Notes: generated by a model from the sequence alone, not told the origin. 64,000 bases of DNA from Clitoria ternatea (GCA_037962975.1 CM075674.1:87188501-87252500), one strand, 5' to 3'; shown: positions 1-12,736, counted from the stretch's first letter. Numbers and translations are program-made.

Positions 1-1111
1 GCATCTCAAGTTCCTCAAATGTCTTTTGATGTTTCAAGGCAGCTTCCAACATCAAGTAAGTTGAATTCCATCAGGTTTCAACATCAAAACAAACAAGATC
101 TTTGTACTTAATATCCCAATCAATACAATTCTTAAATTTTGTCAATCGACCCGAAGAAGATCTAATGTACTTCACAGCAACACGAATTCTAAAAATAGAG
201 TCATCAATCTTCTTTAAACCCTCTTTTACTATCAAATTCAAAATATGCCCACAACAACGCATATGAATGTAATCTCCTTTTTGAACTAACCCACTCTAAC
301 ACATCAACATCTTTCTAAGATATTGAATTCCAATATCATTAGAAGAGGCGTTATCAACTGTCATGGTTAAGACACGACTTAATCCCCAACCTTCCAAGCA
401 ATGCTCAACATTCTTTGCCATCACCTCTCCTGAATGATTATCAATTTGACAAAAGTTTAAAATCTTCTTGTGCAATACCCAATTGTTGTCAATAAAGTGT
501 GTAGTCAAACACATATTACTAAAATTCTGAGTAGAAGTCCATGTATCAGTTGTAAGGCACACTTTCTAACAATGTTTAGCAAGAAAACTCTTCAACTTTT
601 TCCGTTCTAGATCCCATAGCACCAAAACATCCCGTGCTAGTGTACTACATGAGATAGTCTGAAATTTTGGTTGTAAGACATACAAAAATCTTGTGAAAGC
701 TGCATGTTCCACCCATTTAAAAGGAATCGCCAAAGACACAAACAACTTTACCAATTCTGCCAAACAAATCTCTTTGTCAAATTTGGGAAGAGAAGGAGAG
801 GCAGTAACATGCCCTCCTTTACCAAGTGAAGAAGAACCTAGATTGTGAGATTTCCTACATTTTTTAGAAAGAGAAAGCAAAGAACTTGTCCCACTCTCAA
901 TGTTCATCAAGACAATGCAGTAGTTGCAGCGCACCTTCTTATGTGTCCCGAGTTCTTTAGTGAAATGATCCCACACCTCAAACTGATTCTTACGCCATTG
1001 AGAATGAGATTGTGGTGACAAGTTAAAAGAGTTAGAAATAGCTACTGGAGAAGGAGAAGGAGAAGGAAAACGTTCTATTGTCTCTGATATCGTAAAATCC
1101 TTGATCACCAA
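1..1111 (-). pseudogene. hAT transposase (BED zinc finger / RICESLEEPER type), partial and broken
   Basis: One minus-strand reading frame from 1111 to the window edge encodes a hAT-family transposase with in-frame stops at about 566-568, 296-298 and 71-73. The N-terminal part has a BED-type zinc finger trace: a W-x-H-F start (VWDHFTKE) followed by the pair CNYC. Further on are the typical plant hAT segments TTDTWTS, MTVDNASSND and MRCCGHILNLIVKEGL. The last stop falls where the family normally has an arginine before WNST, which fits CGA changed to TGA by deamination of methylated CpG. The usual C-terminal dimerisation domain would lie beyond position 1. The protein would have cut and moved the element; this copy cannot. 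Confidence 0.8.
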
Positions 1112-2350
1112 TATTAGTCCTAGAAATTAGAACACTAAAAATTTTATTATAAAAATTCAGATTAATTAAAATCAAATTATCATCATTTCAATCAGAAAAT
1201 ACTCTATCCTAATAAAATAAGAAATTACATCCATTGAAATACTTAACAAACTATTTGGTGATCCAAGATCCAAATTCAAAAGATGGAAAATGCTTTTAGT
1301 CAAAGGATTTACCTAATTATTTGGTGCAAAGCTTTTAGTTACAACATGTGAATTTAAGCCGGTCTGATAGTCACTTCTACACAATAGAGTGATTCAATGA
1401 TTAATAATTCCAATTGAAAAACATCATCTGAAAGCCACTAACTGCTGATAACAATAACAACTTTAAAAAGAGGCACCACTAACTACTGAAGGAAAATAGA
1501 AGTCTCATAAATTCTCAATTTCAAAGACTCCTTCAGTATTAAAGCATCTTTTTTCTGGTTTTTAAATGATGAGTGTGAAGTATTCAAGTATCTATAACTA
1601 GCAAGATGTAGTGATGCACACAGCAGAAGGTTGATTTTTTAAGTTGTTGTACACAAAAAAGGGGACATTGTCCAAGCAAAAAAGCAATACCATGCAAAAG
1701 AATTAGCAGATGGGTACACATAAGACTTCTCATATATTAATGCTGCAACAACAAAAAATGTCAAATAGTGGAAATATTGTTGATAGAACGTATAAGCAAA
1801 AAATGTCACCAGGATCATGAGAAGATGTCATTTTAGTTTTCTTTACAAGAGTACAACAGATGTGTTAAATAATAGAAATACATCAAATACCAGGTTTCGA
1901 TCATCATCAGTTTAATTTGGTGGTACTAAAGCTAGAGGGGCAACACATAGCAAGAATTGTCACAGAAAGAGGTAAATAATTTGTAAAGATAATTGCAGGC
2001 CTGTGTTAATAAGTTTAAGCTCCGCAAGGATCCTAGCAAGAACAAGAAATGCAGTGACAAAAATTACAACACTAAGAAACAAGACAAAAGTGCCTCGGTT
2101 CATGTCACTGCCAGAGTGTTTAACTAAAAGCAAAGAGAATGTAGCTCCAAACCATTGTACAATAAAACATCATGATACAAAATTCAGTAGCTATGAGACT
2201 TAGACTAAACAGAACACACCCACAAGCAAAATCTTTAAGCAAAATCTCACCTGATGGAAACAGTAAGAGAATCTGTCCATAGAATAATGTACTAATGGAA
2301 ATCCACAGCAGGATCAAATGTATGAAGCTTCCATAGACAATGGCTTAGCT

Positions 2351-2512
2351 TGATGGTGATGACGTACAACAAAGTACGATGGTGATGAGTGATGACAAAC
2401 GACATGGTGATGAGTGATGAAGAACGACGGAGCTCGATGGTGGTGATGAGTGATGACGAACGATGAAAGGCACAGTAAAAGGAAGCTCGATGATGATGAC
2501 TGATGGGAAACA
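2351..2512. repeat. Imperfect GATGGTGATGAGTGATGA minisatellite
   Basis: Irregular units of about 26-50 bp built on GATGGTGATGAGTGATGA with interspersed ACGA spacers. The open minus-strand frame across it (2292-2540) is low-complexity and is not called as a gene. It lies inside the 5' part of the hAT element. Confidence 0.6.
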
Positions 2513-2559
2513 ATCCGAGGTAGAGGAGAGGGAAAGACAAAGAGGGTTTGAAATCTGGA

Positions 2560-2771
2560 TTTTGGGGAATATCTGTTTTTGTTTTTTATTCAGTTTTTTT
2601 AATAAATTCAGATTTTAAAAAATCTGTTTTAATTTTATAAGAAATAGATTTTGTGGATCTAGTTTTTTTTGGACAATGTAAATCCAGTTTTTAAAAATCC
2701 AGTTTTTTTTTAATATAGTTTGAATTTAGATAAAGTTTGGATCTAAAATCCAATTTTTGTGCACACCCCTA
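2560..2771 (-). repeat. hAT subterminal repeats and terminal inverted repeat
   Basis: Short A/T-rich units built on ATCTGGATTTT and AAATCCAGTTTT recur in both orientations and finish at GTGCACACCCCTA. Clustered subterminal motifs next to a terminal repeat are the usual transposase-binding layout of hAT elements. The assignment rests on this pattern alone. Confidence 0.5.
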
Positions 2772-5030
2772 GTGTTATTTTTGCTGTGAATTATTGGCTA
2801 CTATTAAATCCCAAATGATACGCCCTCACAATTCATATTCAACACAAAATCTTAGAAGGATGGAGCATAAACATAAGGTGTACGTTTTTTTAATTAAAAC
2901 TGAAAGTAAGAGTTAAAATAGGAAACATTAATGTTGTTATATTTTTCTGAAATTGAACGTGCCTAATTTTTTTTACACAAGATAGTTCCATTGAGTGAAA
3001 ATGAACTGAATCAAAATGAATATTTTAGTATATTATGAAACATTACTTTTCCAAATTTTTGTTACATTTTCTCTTTACAAATGCAGATTTTAGGCAACAC
3101 ACAGATCATTTTCATGCATGAATTGAATTTGCATGATATTGTTTAGATATAAATCTATAACTGCTGATCGATGTTGCCATAGGTTAGTTAAGTTTCATCA
3201 TTTTTTTCTGTTTACAAGGATTGCCGTAAATCGAACTATATATTTAAACTAACTCATAGGAACTGTACATTATTTTTATGACCAAAAAATTCAAAATTAC
3301 AAACATTCCTACTGAAAATTTAGGATTCGGATTGTCTACTTCATCATGAAAAAGCTTCATTTTATAATAAACAACATTATAAACATAGGTTACACTTTTC
3401 TCTCTCACTATATACCAACCATAAGTTTTATTCTATAGTAAAAAAATTATAATGGTAAGTCTTTTTTTAGTATGAACAAGGGGATGAAATGGAGAAATTT
3501 AAGGGTTGATATTGATCCTTCACACTGTTCCGTTTGACCGTAGCGGACCTGAAATACAGGTTGTAATTCAATTAACAACTGAGAATGTAGGAAGTGTTCA
3601 ATGTACAATCTTCATTAAACGGATTTATCAAAAGTAACGAAGAATTGACTAAATCTAAAACATGATTATAAAAAAAAAGAATATTTATAATTAAAAAAAA
3701 AAGAATGAAACGCTGCAGCTCATGATGCAATTTATTGTTGGATCGTAGATAATCAGGATCCCAAAAAAATTGCATTTAATCACCGAATACATAGATCAAA
3801 TTCCAGAGACAGGGAAGGACTTGAGTTAAATTTTGATTAAAAATGCAATCAAGTATATAAAAAAACGACACTTTACCATATAATCTAGTTGTATCGTTGG
3901 AATGCTTAAATGTCCCAAAAGTTTTTACTCACCTACGGGACAAGCTGAAAATTTATAGAAGAAAATATATTAAACCTTAAACATAAAATTAAATTAGGGT
4001 TTATAAAAACTTCCTGTAAAATAATTTAACTATTTTTAACTCTTGAAAATTTTAAGGTGATCAAAAAAATTCTTCTGTCATAATCGCTTATCGTTCAAAT
4101 TGGGAATAATAATATAAGCTGAATTAATAATTAACAGTAGAGTTCTTTTTTAAAAATTTTACCACCTTAAAATTTCTGGTCAAATTATTTTATAAGGTTT
4201 TTTTATGCATTTTGTAGAGATCAATTTATGTATTCAAGCAAATGCTAATTGTGTGCGTTGACAGTTTGATGTGTTTTTTTAGATGAAATTGATTCCCTAT
4301 TCCTCCAAACATGGAGATAGCTCTTTTCGCCGGAAAGCTCGTTTGATTTAAACCTATAATCTCCGTCCGGTAACTAATTAAAAAAATAAAGTTATAAAAA
4401 TAAAAAATTTAATGATGAATTTTTTATATTATTTAAAATAATAAAAACTCCATTAAAATAATGAATCTATTTTTTTAATTTTCCCAACCTCCATTCTAAA
4501 AATGAAAACAAGAAAGCAAACGGTACCACACGAAAGGAGATTTTTAAAGAAATTCTTCATCTCCGTTGAGTGAAAGGAGATTTTTAATCCTACGAGTCAA
4601 CGAAGTTTTGATTGTCTCTAACGACGTAAAGAATTAATATCAACCTTTAAATTTTTCAATTCAACTCAATTTCGTTTTCCCAATTACAAACCAAACGCTC
4701 AGTATCTGCATTTCCTCACGTTTGGCGAGCCTCCTCTGTATGATTGCTTCTTAACCACTCTTTATGGCACTAACCCCCTCTATTTAAAACATTGCTTTAT
4801 CACCTCCATAATTATTGATTTTCCAATTTTCCCCCCTATATGTATAATTTTATTTTTCATTAAGATAGGTAAAACTCACTTCAATAATATCTACCTCTTA
4901 AAAAATTAATCTTTGATTCTTTACTAATAATTTTTTTGAGTCCACTTAAAAAATTAATTGTTTAATAAAAATAATATCATAGCATAAAATTAGGATAATA
5001 GGACTTGTACTGTATGGTCTACTTCTATGT
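2772..5030. other. AT-rich intergenic spacer, no gene seen
   Basis: No frame here has family resemblance or convincing coding character. The sequence is AT-rich with many A and T runs, and I see no RNA gene. Its right end contains the upstream region of the gene starting at 5102. Confidence 0.6.
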
Positions 5031-5036
5031 GTGGCC

Positions 5037-5045
5037 TATATAATA
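5037..5045 (+). promoter_or_regulatory. TATA box of the DUF688-type gene
   Basis: TATATAATA lies 57 bases before the ATG at 5102, giving a short leader of about 30-35 nt if transcription starts about 30 bp downstream. Position and sequence fit a plant TATA box. Confidence 0.5.
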
Positions 5046-5101
5046 AAATGTGCAAAGACACCTAGAGAATTAAACACATCTTTTTCCCTGTATCTCTTCC
5101 A

Positions 5102-5758
5102 ATGGATTCTTCCTTTTCTTCATCAGCATCTGTTAGTGAGCATGCCAAGATTGTCCCAAAACAATGTGACACCTTCCCTGCAGTAAGGTACCCTTCTTCT
5201 CGTAGGACTCATTCATTCTCATCCTCTTCTTCATCACTCTCACCTTCCTCTTCCTCCTTTGAATCATTCTTTTTCCCTGATGATCCACTCCTTAGCCCTG
5301 CATCCCCTCTTAGATTCTCTGGTGTTCCATTTTCTTGGGAACATTTACCTGGAATTCCCAAGAAAGAGAATTCCAAAAAGAAGCTTCAAGAATCATCCTT
5401 GAAGCTACTACCATTGCCCCCTCCAACCACCACCACCACCGCACACTCTTCTAAGAAGATCAGCCATCAAGAAACCAGGATTAATAGGAAGAAGAACTCA
5501 ACACAAAGTGTTTTCCAAAGGGACCCTTTTGTTGCTGCTATGGTTAAGTGCTCAAAGGATGATCATAATAATAATCATGAAGAAACAAGTGACAATTTGT
5601 GGAATGGAGCTAAGGTGTCAAGAAGTATTAGTGATCGTTTTGGGTTCATTAGCCTTTACTCTTCTTGCAAGAGAACTTGTGCTGTTTCTGAATCAATAGT
5701 GTACCTTCCAAGTTCAAGAAGAAGCACCTATCAACATGTTAGTTCCAGGTCCCTCTAA
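5102..5758 (+). CDS. DUF688-type plant protein (host gene, single exon)
   Basis: An intact 218-residue frame and the only convincing host gene here. The N-terminal part is rich in serine. At about residues 72-87 it carries RFSGVPFSWEHLPGIPKK, the conserved V-P-F-x-W-E-x-x-P-G-x-P motif of plant DUF688 proteins. The middle is basic and proline- and threonine-rich. Near residues 132-142 is FQRDPFVAAMVKCSK, and near 172-178 is VSRSISDRFGF, both typical of the family's C-terminal half. There is no signal peptide or membrane segment. The family has no established biochemical role; it is plant-specific, serine-rich and probably soluble. The start is chosen because it is the first ATG after a TATA box and the frame is open throughout. 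Flanks are non-coding on both sides for kilobases. Confidence 0.82.
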   Translation: MDSSFSSSASVSEHAKIVPKQCDTFPAVRYPSSRRTHSFSSSSSSLSPSSSSFESFFFPDDPLLSPASPLRFSGVPFSWEHLPGIPKKENSKKKLQESSLKLLPLPPPTTTTTAHSSKKISHQETRINRKKNSTQSVFQRDPFVAAMVKCSKDDHNNNHEETSDNLWNGAKVSRSISDRFGFISLYSSCKRTCAVSESIVYLPSSRRSTYQHVSSRSL

Positions 5759-6621
5759 GCTTGTGAATTGCCTTAGCTGTCAATCTAGCTGCTACTTGTG
5801 TTCATGTTGTTATAAGAAAAAATCAGAAAAAAAGGTATTTTATTATATTCACTTTTATTTTATTTTGCTTTACTTGATCTTTTGTTTTTTAGTTTCTAAA
5901 CTATGGCATGTGAAGACAAGTTTGTCTTTGGAAACCCAAGTTATTGTAATATGTTAATACAAGTATAGGAAGCAGTGCTTGTCCCCTTTTGATCAGAGAT
6001 CACTGATGACTGTATTGTTTCTAAATTTTCTTATCATTTTGCTTTTGGGTATATATTTTATTAGCATTAAAAAACAACTAATCTCTAACTTCAGTGTAGT
6101 ACCATCTTTGCTGTATTTCATGTGATAATTACACATCATGAGTGAAATTTACATGATACCATGTGGAATCAATGTACCGGATCACGGTACTGGATAGAGA
6201 CTGCCAAATTATTGATTTGACTTTTCTGTATTATTTCTATGAACATTATTATTATGTATTTGCAAGTGAATGTGATTCCCTAAGATTTTCACTTATGGCC
6301 TTATATGATCTGTGATGTTGATAACAACTAACAAAGTTGTTGAGCTACCTCCTCTTACGATACACAACTACAGATTAGAAATTTAGTACACTCCAACCAA
6401 CAATTATAAGGCTTATTATAGACTCTAGCTTAACCATACTATATTAATGAGTTGGGTTTAGAATTATTAAGCCTTTTGACATGTTTTATAAATGTAGTAG
6501 TTTATCAAAATCTCCCTCCTAAACCTATGAGGTTCAGTTTGATGGTGAAAGATTTAGATAATTACCTTAAGATGATAGATAATGGTTTAAACTTTTAAGT
6601 TTTACCGTTTTCTTTCTAAAC

Positions 6622-6655
<34 letters not shown>

Positions 6656-9345
6656 CCTCCTCGGATAATATTTCCCTCTATTTTTCTTCCCTAGAGTATA
6701 CAAATTTTGGATATTATCTTTCTTGAGTGGAACTTCCAAATTGAGTGTTTCCCTTTTTTTTGGTACTTCAGTACAGGCTATAAACAGGAGCTAAACTTTC
6801 ATCAATTTTCCTTTTTTTCTAATAAGGTGAGATCTCATTGCAGGTCCTTAAAAGTTGGCATCGACTTTGATGATTTGACTTAGAGTTTCTCAGATATGGA
6901 TCCTGAATTATGTGCCTTATGCCATTATCTGCTGAATCAAAAGAAAAAACTTGGCAAATTTGTTTCTGCACATATTACATTATAATATCAATTTAATTAA
7001 CTTCACATTCACCGTTTGGTTTTTTGCACTTAGTGACATTTCCGTGTGCATTCTAAACAACCAAAAGTGGAAAATTGTTTCTCTATTTGGATTATTAAAA
7101 TGGTACTTGTAACATACATTACTACCTAAAATTACACGTGTGGGTCACATACAAGTATTTGAGTAAAATGCATTTGTTTTAATATGCTAGTTAAGTGAAA
7201 GTCATAATTATTCATTAAGTGGAGGTCAATTATTGGTAGAAGCATTTCCATCTGATACATTTGCTCCAGAATTAAACTCTCCCTTAAGGGAAAATAGAAC
7301 AGTATTTTTTTTTTTTATAAAAGGAAAACCACAAAAGACAAGAGTGTGGAAGCTCCCAACAATCACCATAATTGATTTAGACAATCTTAGAACTGAAGTA
7401 ATGTAAATGGGTCCATTTGGTTTTCTTCCACATGGTTTTCCAATACATTCAATGCATTTCTTTTGGCAGATCAAATAGCTACTATTAAATCCAAGGCCAT
7501 TGAAAGGAAAGAAACCACTATATCTTGATGTTTGAAGTTTCTATGTTGGAGTGAAGGTCAAAGCCAAAAACCCCTTTTCCTTTGTTCACTTTGGCTGTGC
7601 AGCATATGATGAAAGCTACATGAGAATATATCTTTATGTCATGTTTTACGGTAGTGGATGTGCTCAAAGCAGAGACTATATAATGAGCAAGAGGCCCATC
7701 TTGGCTTGTGATGTAGCATTATTCTATTTAGTGGTATCTCTTGGTTATCATAACGTTTGATCAAAAGGGCATTATAAAAAAGGGCCACAATCAAGTCAAT
7801 AACACTGCAATGGTATAGGCTGATTTTTTATGTTTTTTTTCCTATGGAAGAGTGAGGTAAGCTATAGTGTCACCAATGTACCTAGATGAAATAGATAAAT
7901 AAATCCTCTTTCATAATAAAGTACATATACAGCTAAGGCAATTGGAACAACTTAAATTATAGAGAAAAGAGTGACAAATTAATTAAGTTCATAAGTACGA
8001 AAGCAGGTGTTTTATCGGCCATAAAGTGTGAGAAGTTCTTCAATTATACGAAGGAAGAGGATGTTACAGAAAACACATTGATGTTCAAATCAACATAAAT
8101 GGCATGTATAATAAAGTTTCTAGAGGTGTATGTCTGTAATGTTTCTCTCCCTCATGTATTGTATTATTAATAAAGGCTTTTCATTATATATAACTATTGA
8201 CGGCCTATCCAACAGTACATATTTATGTTGTGGAGTTGGCCAGTTGAAAAACAAGTAATGAGGCAACGGTAATGTATATGAAGTGGTTGATTGGTTATAA
8301 TAACAGGGCAAGGATTTAAATCCTATCATTTTTTTTACAGAAGAGCATTGAGAATATAAATTATTTAAACCTTTAATTACAGGGGAGGAGAGGATGACCG
8401 CCTATAGTGCCAAAATTAGTGATGGATGAAGGAAATAATAGTATTTTACAGTTCTTTGTTGGCAATTTTAAGAAATCACATTCCCATCTCATGCTTCGGG
8501 TTCTTTTTTTCCAATATATGAAAATATAGCATTTCTAAAAATGATAAATTTTCAGGATTATTTATGCTAAGCATTGAGCCAAATACAAGGACTATTTTTT
8601 TGTTACACAAATACAGGGATTTTGCAGTACTATTCAAAATTTTAAACTACCCTTTAAAATTCTTCCATGAATCAAATGTCTAACTTGTAGAAAGGAAATG
8701 ACTGAATGAAAAGTCAGCAGTTAATGATAGAGTAAATCCATACTTTGATACCACATATATTCACCATGGTGCACTTAAGTATGTTAATCTCTTACTCAAA
8801 GCATCATTAGATCTTGCCGATCTTAATTTTTTATTACTTGTAATATTAAATGAATAGGGAGAATACTATTTGTTAAGTTGTTGACTTCTGTACGAGGCAC
8901 TTTTTAACTTATGAGTTAAGTTTTAGGTTGGATTGAGTTTGTCATTTTCTAATATAATATTATACTAAAACCTATCTAGAAGGAAAAGGACGAGGAAAAA
9001 TCTGTCAATTCCATTCAACCAATTGCTAATAGATGCATGGAAGAATGCCCAAGAGAGAAATGGGGGACACGTCCAAATCTCAACTACATGCAACTTCAAG
9101 TTTCATGTAGAATGGAACAATGACATATGTTTTACTATTCCTATGGAACACACCTTTGGCAATCATTTTTGATTCACTGGTGGGGGGAACCAGATGTGAT
9201 GATGCAGGAGGAGAAAGGTGAAAATGTTGGTGATGGGAAGGACCCAAGATAGTTGAATTCTGAACTTGATTTATAGGAGATTCATGATGTCAAAATAGCT
9301 TTTGGACGTAAAAGTACACCTTTATTTTATTTTTTATGGATTATA
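5759..9345. other. Intergenic spacer, no gene seen
   Basis: About 3.6 kb of AT-rich sequence downstream of the host gene. Short open frames (for example 7226-7474, 7551-7760, 8120-8329) have no family signature and look like chance. The first few hundred bases will include the 3' untranslated region of the gene ending at 5758. A pure AT dinucleotide run lies at 6625-6652. Confidence 0.6.
6625..6652. repeat. (AT)14 microsatellite
   Basis: An uninterrupted alternation of A and T, 28 bases, in the spacer downstream of the host gene. Confidence 0.9.
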
Positions 9346-10610
9346 AAATGTTATTCTAGAATGTAAGGGGAGCGAGAGTGTCAGGGGTCAAAGACATTTG
9401 TAACCTATTGTTCAAAGCATGAAACCTGACTTGGTGATTTTGGTAAAGACACACTATCGATTTTCACTTATCAAAGGTTATTGGAGGAGTCAAGGGTTCA
9501 TCCCGATTCATATTGTTAAAGCAATTGATCATTCAGGTAGCATCTAGATGCTTCAAAGTGCTAACTCAACTTTCACTTTTTCTTTGCTTGATTCCCACTC
9601 TCAAGTAGTCTTGATTTTGATTGGTAATGGGTCAAAAGAATAGGTCTGTAGTGGTATCTATGTCAGTCTTGTTCCTTCCAATAAAGTAGCTCTTTGGAAT
9701 TATTTAGCTTTGCTAAGGAACTGTATTCAACAAGCTTGGATGATGATCAATGACTTCAATGATATTTGTTGGCCTTCGAAGGTGTGTGGGGTTAATTTTT
9801 CATGGAACCGTGCTAATAAATTAGCCATTATGATGGACGCTTGTCATGTGGTGGATTTGGGGTGGTTTGGGTATAAAGACACTTGGGTCAAAGCATAATA
9901 GAGTGGTGACGCTAGCAAAGAGGTTGGATAAAGGGTTGACGAATCTGAATTGGCAGCATCAGCTCCCTGAGGCTAATTTTAAAGCTCTTTATAGGACTCA
10001 CTTTGATCATCATCCGCTTCTTTTTAGATGCAACGACCTAGTGTGTAAAAAGTGTCTTTGACCTTTTGCTTTCAAGTTGTTTGGTCCCACCATGCTGCTT
10101 ATGAAGAGGTAGTTAAAAAAACATGGAGACCGGAGGTAGGCGTGGTTGAAATTTTGAAGAAGCTTTAGGAAAAGTCCCTTGTATTTAATAAATAGGTTTT
10201 TGGTAATATTTTTACCAGGAAAAAGAATATTGAAGGTAGAATTTAAGGAGTACAACAAGAGATGAAACTTAGGAGCTCTCATTCCTTAATATAGCTTGAA
10301 AGCAACCTGCAATAGAATTATAGTGAAATTTTAAAGCAATAGGAGCTTTATTGGTTTTAAAAATCCAGGGAAAAAGCGTCTGGTTTAGGGGATAGAAATA
10401 CACATTTTTTTCATACTCAAACTATTATTCGGAAAAACGGGAATAAAATTCATGGGTTGCACATTGGTGGCATTTGGTGTACAAATCAAGAGATTTTGAA
10501 ACAGGAAGCTAGGAAGTTTTACATTGGCTTATTTCAGGAAAACCAAGTGATTTTGTTGTAAATATTTTTGTAGGATATTACCGATGGATTTTGAAGGCAA
10601 TCTTTTCAAT
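9346..10610 (+). pseudogene. LINE-1-type retrotransposon remnant (endonuclease and start of RT)
   Basis: Plus-strand translation, jumping between frames, gives the recognisable order of a plant L1 element. It starts with a WNVRGA-like beginning, followed by PDLVILVKTH-like sequence near 9425-9455 and a GHSGGIW-like segment (DHSGSIW) near 9520-9545. The frame at 9710-9898 matches the endonuclease region (DFNDI, then VNFSWNRANK). Near 10385-10540 is DRNTHFFHTQTIIRKNGNKI, which resembles the start of plant LINE RT linkers (GDRNTSYFH type). Many stops and frameshifts make it dead. The YxDD core and poly-A tail are absent, so it is truncated at the 3' side. Confidence 0.75.
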
Positions 10611-10794
10611 TATTACTTAACATGACATGTCATAAAAAATTAACACCGTCAAATATCTAACTTATAATAGGGACCTAATTCTATGACAAATAATACTTCA
10701 TGCCAGGAACTCACATGTCTATTTTGAATAATGGGGGAGTTATGTATATTATGGTGACAAAGGAAGGTACCGAAGTGTCAATTTAATTAATTAA

Positions 10795-10821
10795 TAATTA
10801 ATTAATTAATAATAATAATCA
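10795..10821. repeat. AATTAATT-type simple repeat
   Basis: Alternating AATTAATT and AATAAT units at the left edge of the GC-rich LTR-like stretch. Confidence 0.6.
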
Positions 10822-11404
10822 GGTCTCGATGTCGGCACATAGGCAAGGATGTAATTTTATCCGTTCTCACTATGCTACCGGTGTTGCAGGTAAAACCTCC
10901 GGACTGTATATCCATATCAGATGCCCTTCAACATTGGATTGTCCAGGTCAACACCTCTCACACCGGAAAACTTCCACATCATCCGACAAAGAGTACAAGG
11001 TACAACTACAGGGGACGTTCGCGGGAGACGCGGCTCCTCCCGTGACGTGTGTCAGAATCGTACACTGTACAGTGTACTATTTGTCCCCTAGCCAAACCTG
11101 ACCCTTCATTAGCCATTTCTCATACACTGGTAGGTTAACTACATTCCCTAACTTAAGCTTTTGGAACTTGAATTCTCATTCTAGTTTTACTGACTTGAGC
11201 GTCGGAGAATCTGTGCAGGTGACACCACATTTCGCCTCTCTCTTCAATGTGAAAGCCTAGTGTGAAGGATCTCTAGGACTTCAAGACCGGTATCTCCCAC
11301 TGAGATATCGGATAACAATACCGGACTGTACCGATGTATAACCACTCTTTATAGTTGACTCTTGTGGCTGGTCCCACACCAGATCTTTGACCCCAGATTA
11401 GACC
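10822..11404 (+). repeat. LTR-like remnant of a Ty3/gypsy element
   Basis: This stretch is clearly richer in G and C than its surroundings. Near 11190-11221 it contains ACTGACTTGAGCGTCGGAG followed by TGCAGGT, a signature found near the U5 end of many plant Tat-type LTRs. No matching second LTR or internal coding region is seen nearby, so it is at best a solo or truncated LTR. The 90-codon open frame at 10829-11101 has no family signature and is not called. Confidence 0.4.
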
Positions 11405-11406
11405 GG

Positions 11407-11432
11407 TTCAAATAATAATAATAATAATAATA
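11407..11432. repeat. (AAT)n microsatellite
   Basis: AATAATAATAAT run at the right edge of the LTR-like remnant. Confidence 0.8.
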
Positions 11433-11533
11433 TCTTCTTATTTTTTTGTTTTTTTATGTAATTGTAACTCAGGTCTTGTCAATTATGTTAGTTGGTCCTC
11501 TCGCTGACTTGTAGACATCTCCATAGATGTAAC

Positions 11534-12102
11534 AGTTAGCTCTAGGTTTGGCCACTTACCAAAGGTGGGTTGGTTTTTTTGTTTACTAAGCTCACATTGT
11601 TTTGCTGGCAGGTTGGTCTGTCATATTTATAAAAAAAATATTTTGCTGAGTTACTAATGGTGGATTGGTGGGTTGAATTGCTTAAAAAATATATAAAAAT
11701 AATCAAAATTAACAACTAAAAAGTAAAACACATGGAAAATCAAATACACTTAATAATAAATAAACAAGAATTAATTAACTTATTATTTTTAATAAGTAGA
11801 AAAGAAAAAGTTTATTAAATTAGAAAAATGACGAAAAGTAATATGTTAAAATACGGAGTTTTGAACATAATTACACTAATATTAATGTCAAATCAAACAA
11901 TTTAAGTGTAGTGAGTATTTAAGTGAGTAAAAAATAAAAATAAAAGTAACTTAATAAGTTGACCTGTCTCACGCCTAATTGACAAGTCAAGTGGGGCGGG
12001 TTAAATGTAGTGACAAGTAACTTTCCCTAACATATCCCGTGTTTTTTTGGGCAGTTAGGCAAGCTAACTCGGCAGACTCAGTCTGTTTTGACAACCCTAA
12101 CG
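11534..12102. mobile_element. Possible non-autonomous hAT-like element
   Basis: The left edge reads TAGGTTTGGCCACTTACC and the right edge TTTGACAACCCTAA, which on the other strand is TTAGGGTTGTCAAA, a common end of small plant hAT relatives. GGTGGGTTGG and GGGGCGGGTTAA segments lie near the two ends. The interior is AT-rich and non-coding. A clean 8-bp target duplication was not found, so the boundaries are tentative. Confidence 0.3.
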
Positions 12103-12736
12103 AGTAGACAATTTTAAAGCTACTCCATAATTTTATTTTATTTTTTTTACTTTTGATCTTTCTTTAATGGAAGAGAATTAATTGATTTAAGAATAATAAA
12201 AATTCAGCTAAATTAAACTTTAAATAATCATTTAAAATATTGAGTTTTATTAATATAAGTATTTCATAATACATTATCATTATAATAATAATAATAATCA
12301 TGTGTCTTAATAATCATTTAAAATATTGAGTTTTATTCAACTTGTCACGCAATAAAGATCAGATGATTTTAAGCCATTACGGCCCGGATATACATAAATC
12401 ATACAGTGTGTTAGTCAGAATGACAAGGACACGAGGCCAAGAGCAAGATACCAATATAATTTAAATTAATTAAAATTCGACTCGAAATTGGATGTTGATT
12501 TCATGCTACTAAATATATAACTCATCAGTTCATCGTGCTATTAATTAATTAGGAAAAACATATGAATCAGCATTTCTCTATCATTTTAAAGAATAAGAAA
12601 AATGCACAATTTAGTGAGAACAAAGAGAGAAAATAATTTTTTAGATTTTTAAGAAGAAAAATAAATTAAGCTTTACAATTTTAAAAATGTATAAATAAAA
12701 CTGTAGTGGGGATGACTAGAATTTATCATTGTTATC

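Larger units (their letters stand above)
1..2771 (-). mobile_element. hAT-type DNA transposon, 5' part, degenerate
   Basis: The element reads on the minus strand and runs off the left edge of the window. Its inner end is marked by GTGCACACCCCTA near 2759-2771, which on the minus strand reads TAGGGGTGTGCAC, the kind of short terminal repeat seen at hAT ends. Next to it (2560-2755) are several variants of AATCTGGATTTT and AAATCCAGTTTT, as expected for subterminal transposase-binding repeats. A broken hAT transposase lies at 71-1111. The stretch 1112-2550 has no coding signal and is probably 5' untranslated or intron sequence of the element. The other terminal repeat and the 8-bp target duplication cannot be checked here. 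Confidence 0.65.

Noticed and set aside
2003..2203. 66-codon plus-strand frame inside the hAT 5' region
   Set aside because: Short, without family signature, in non-coding transposon sequence.
10829..11101. 90-codon plus-strand frame as a gene
   Set aside because: No motif or homologue is recognised, and it overlaps a stretch resembling an LTR.
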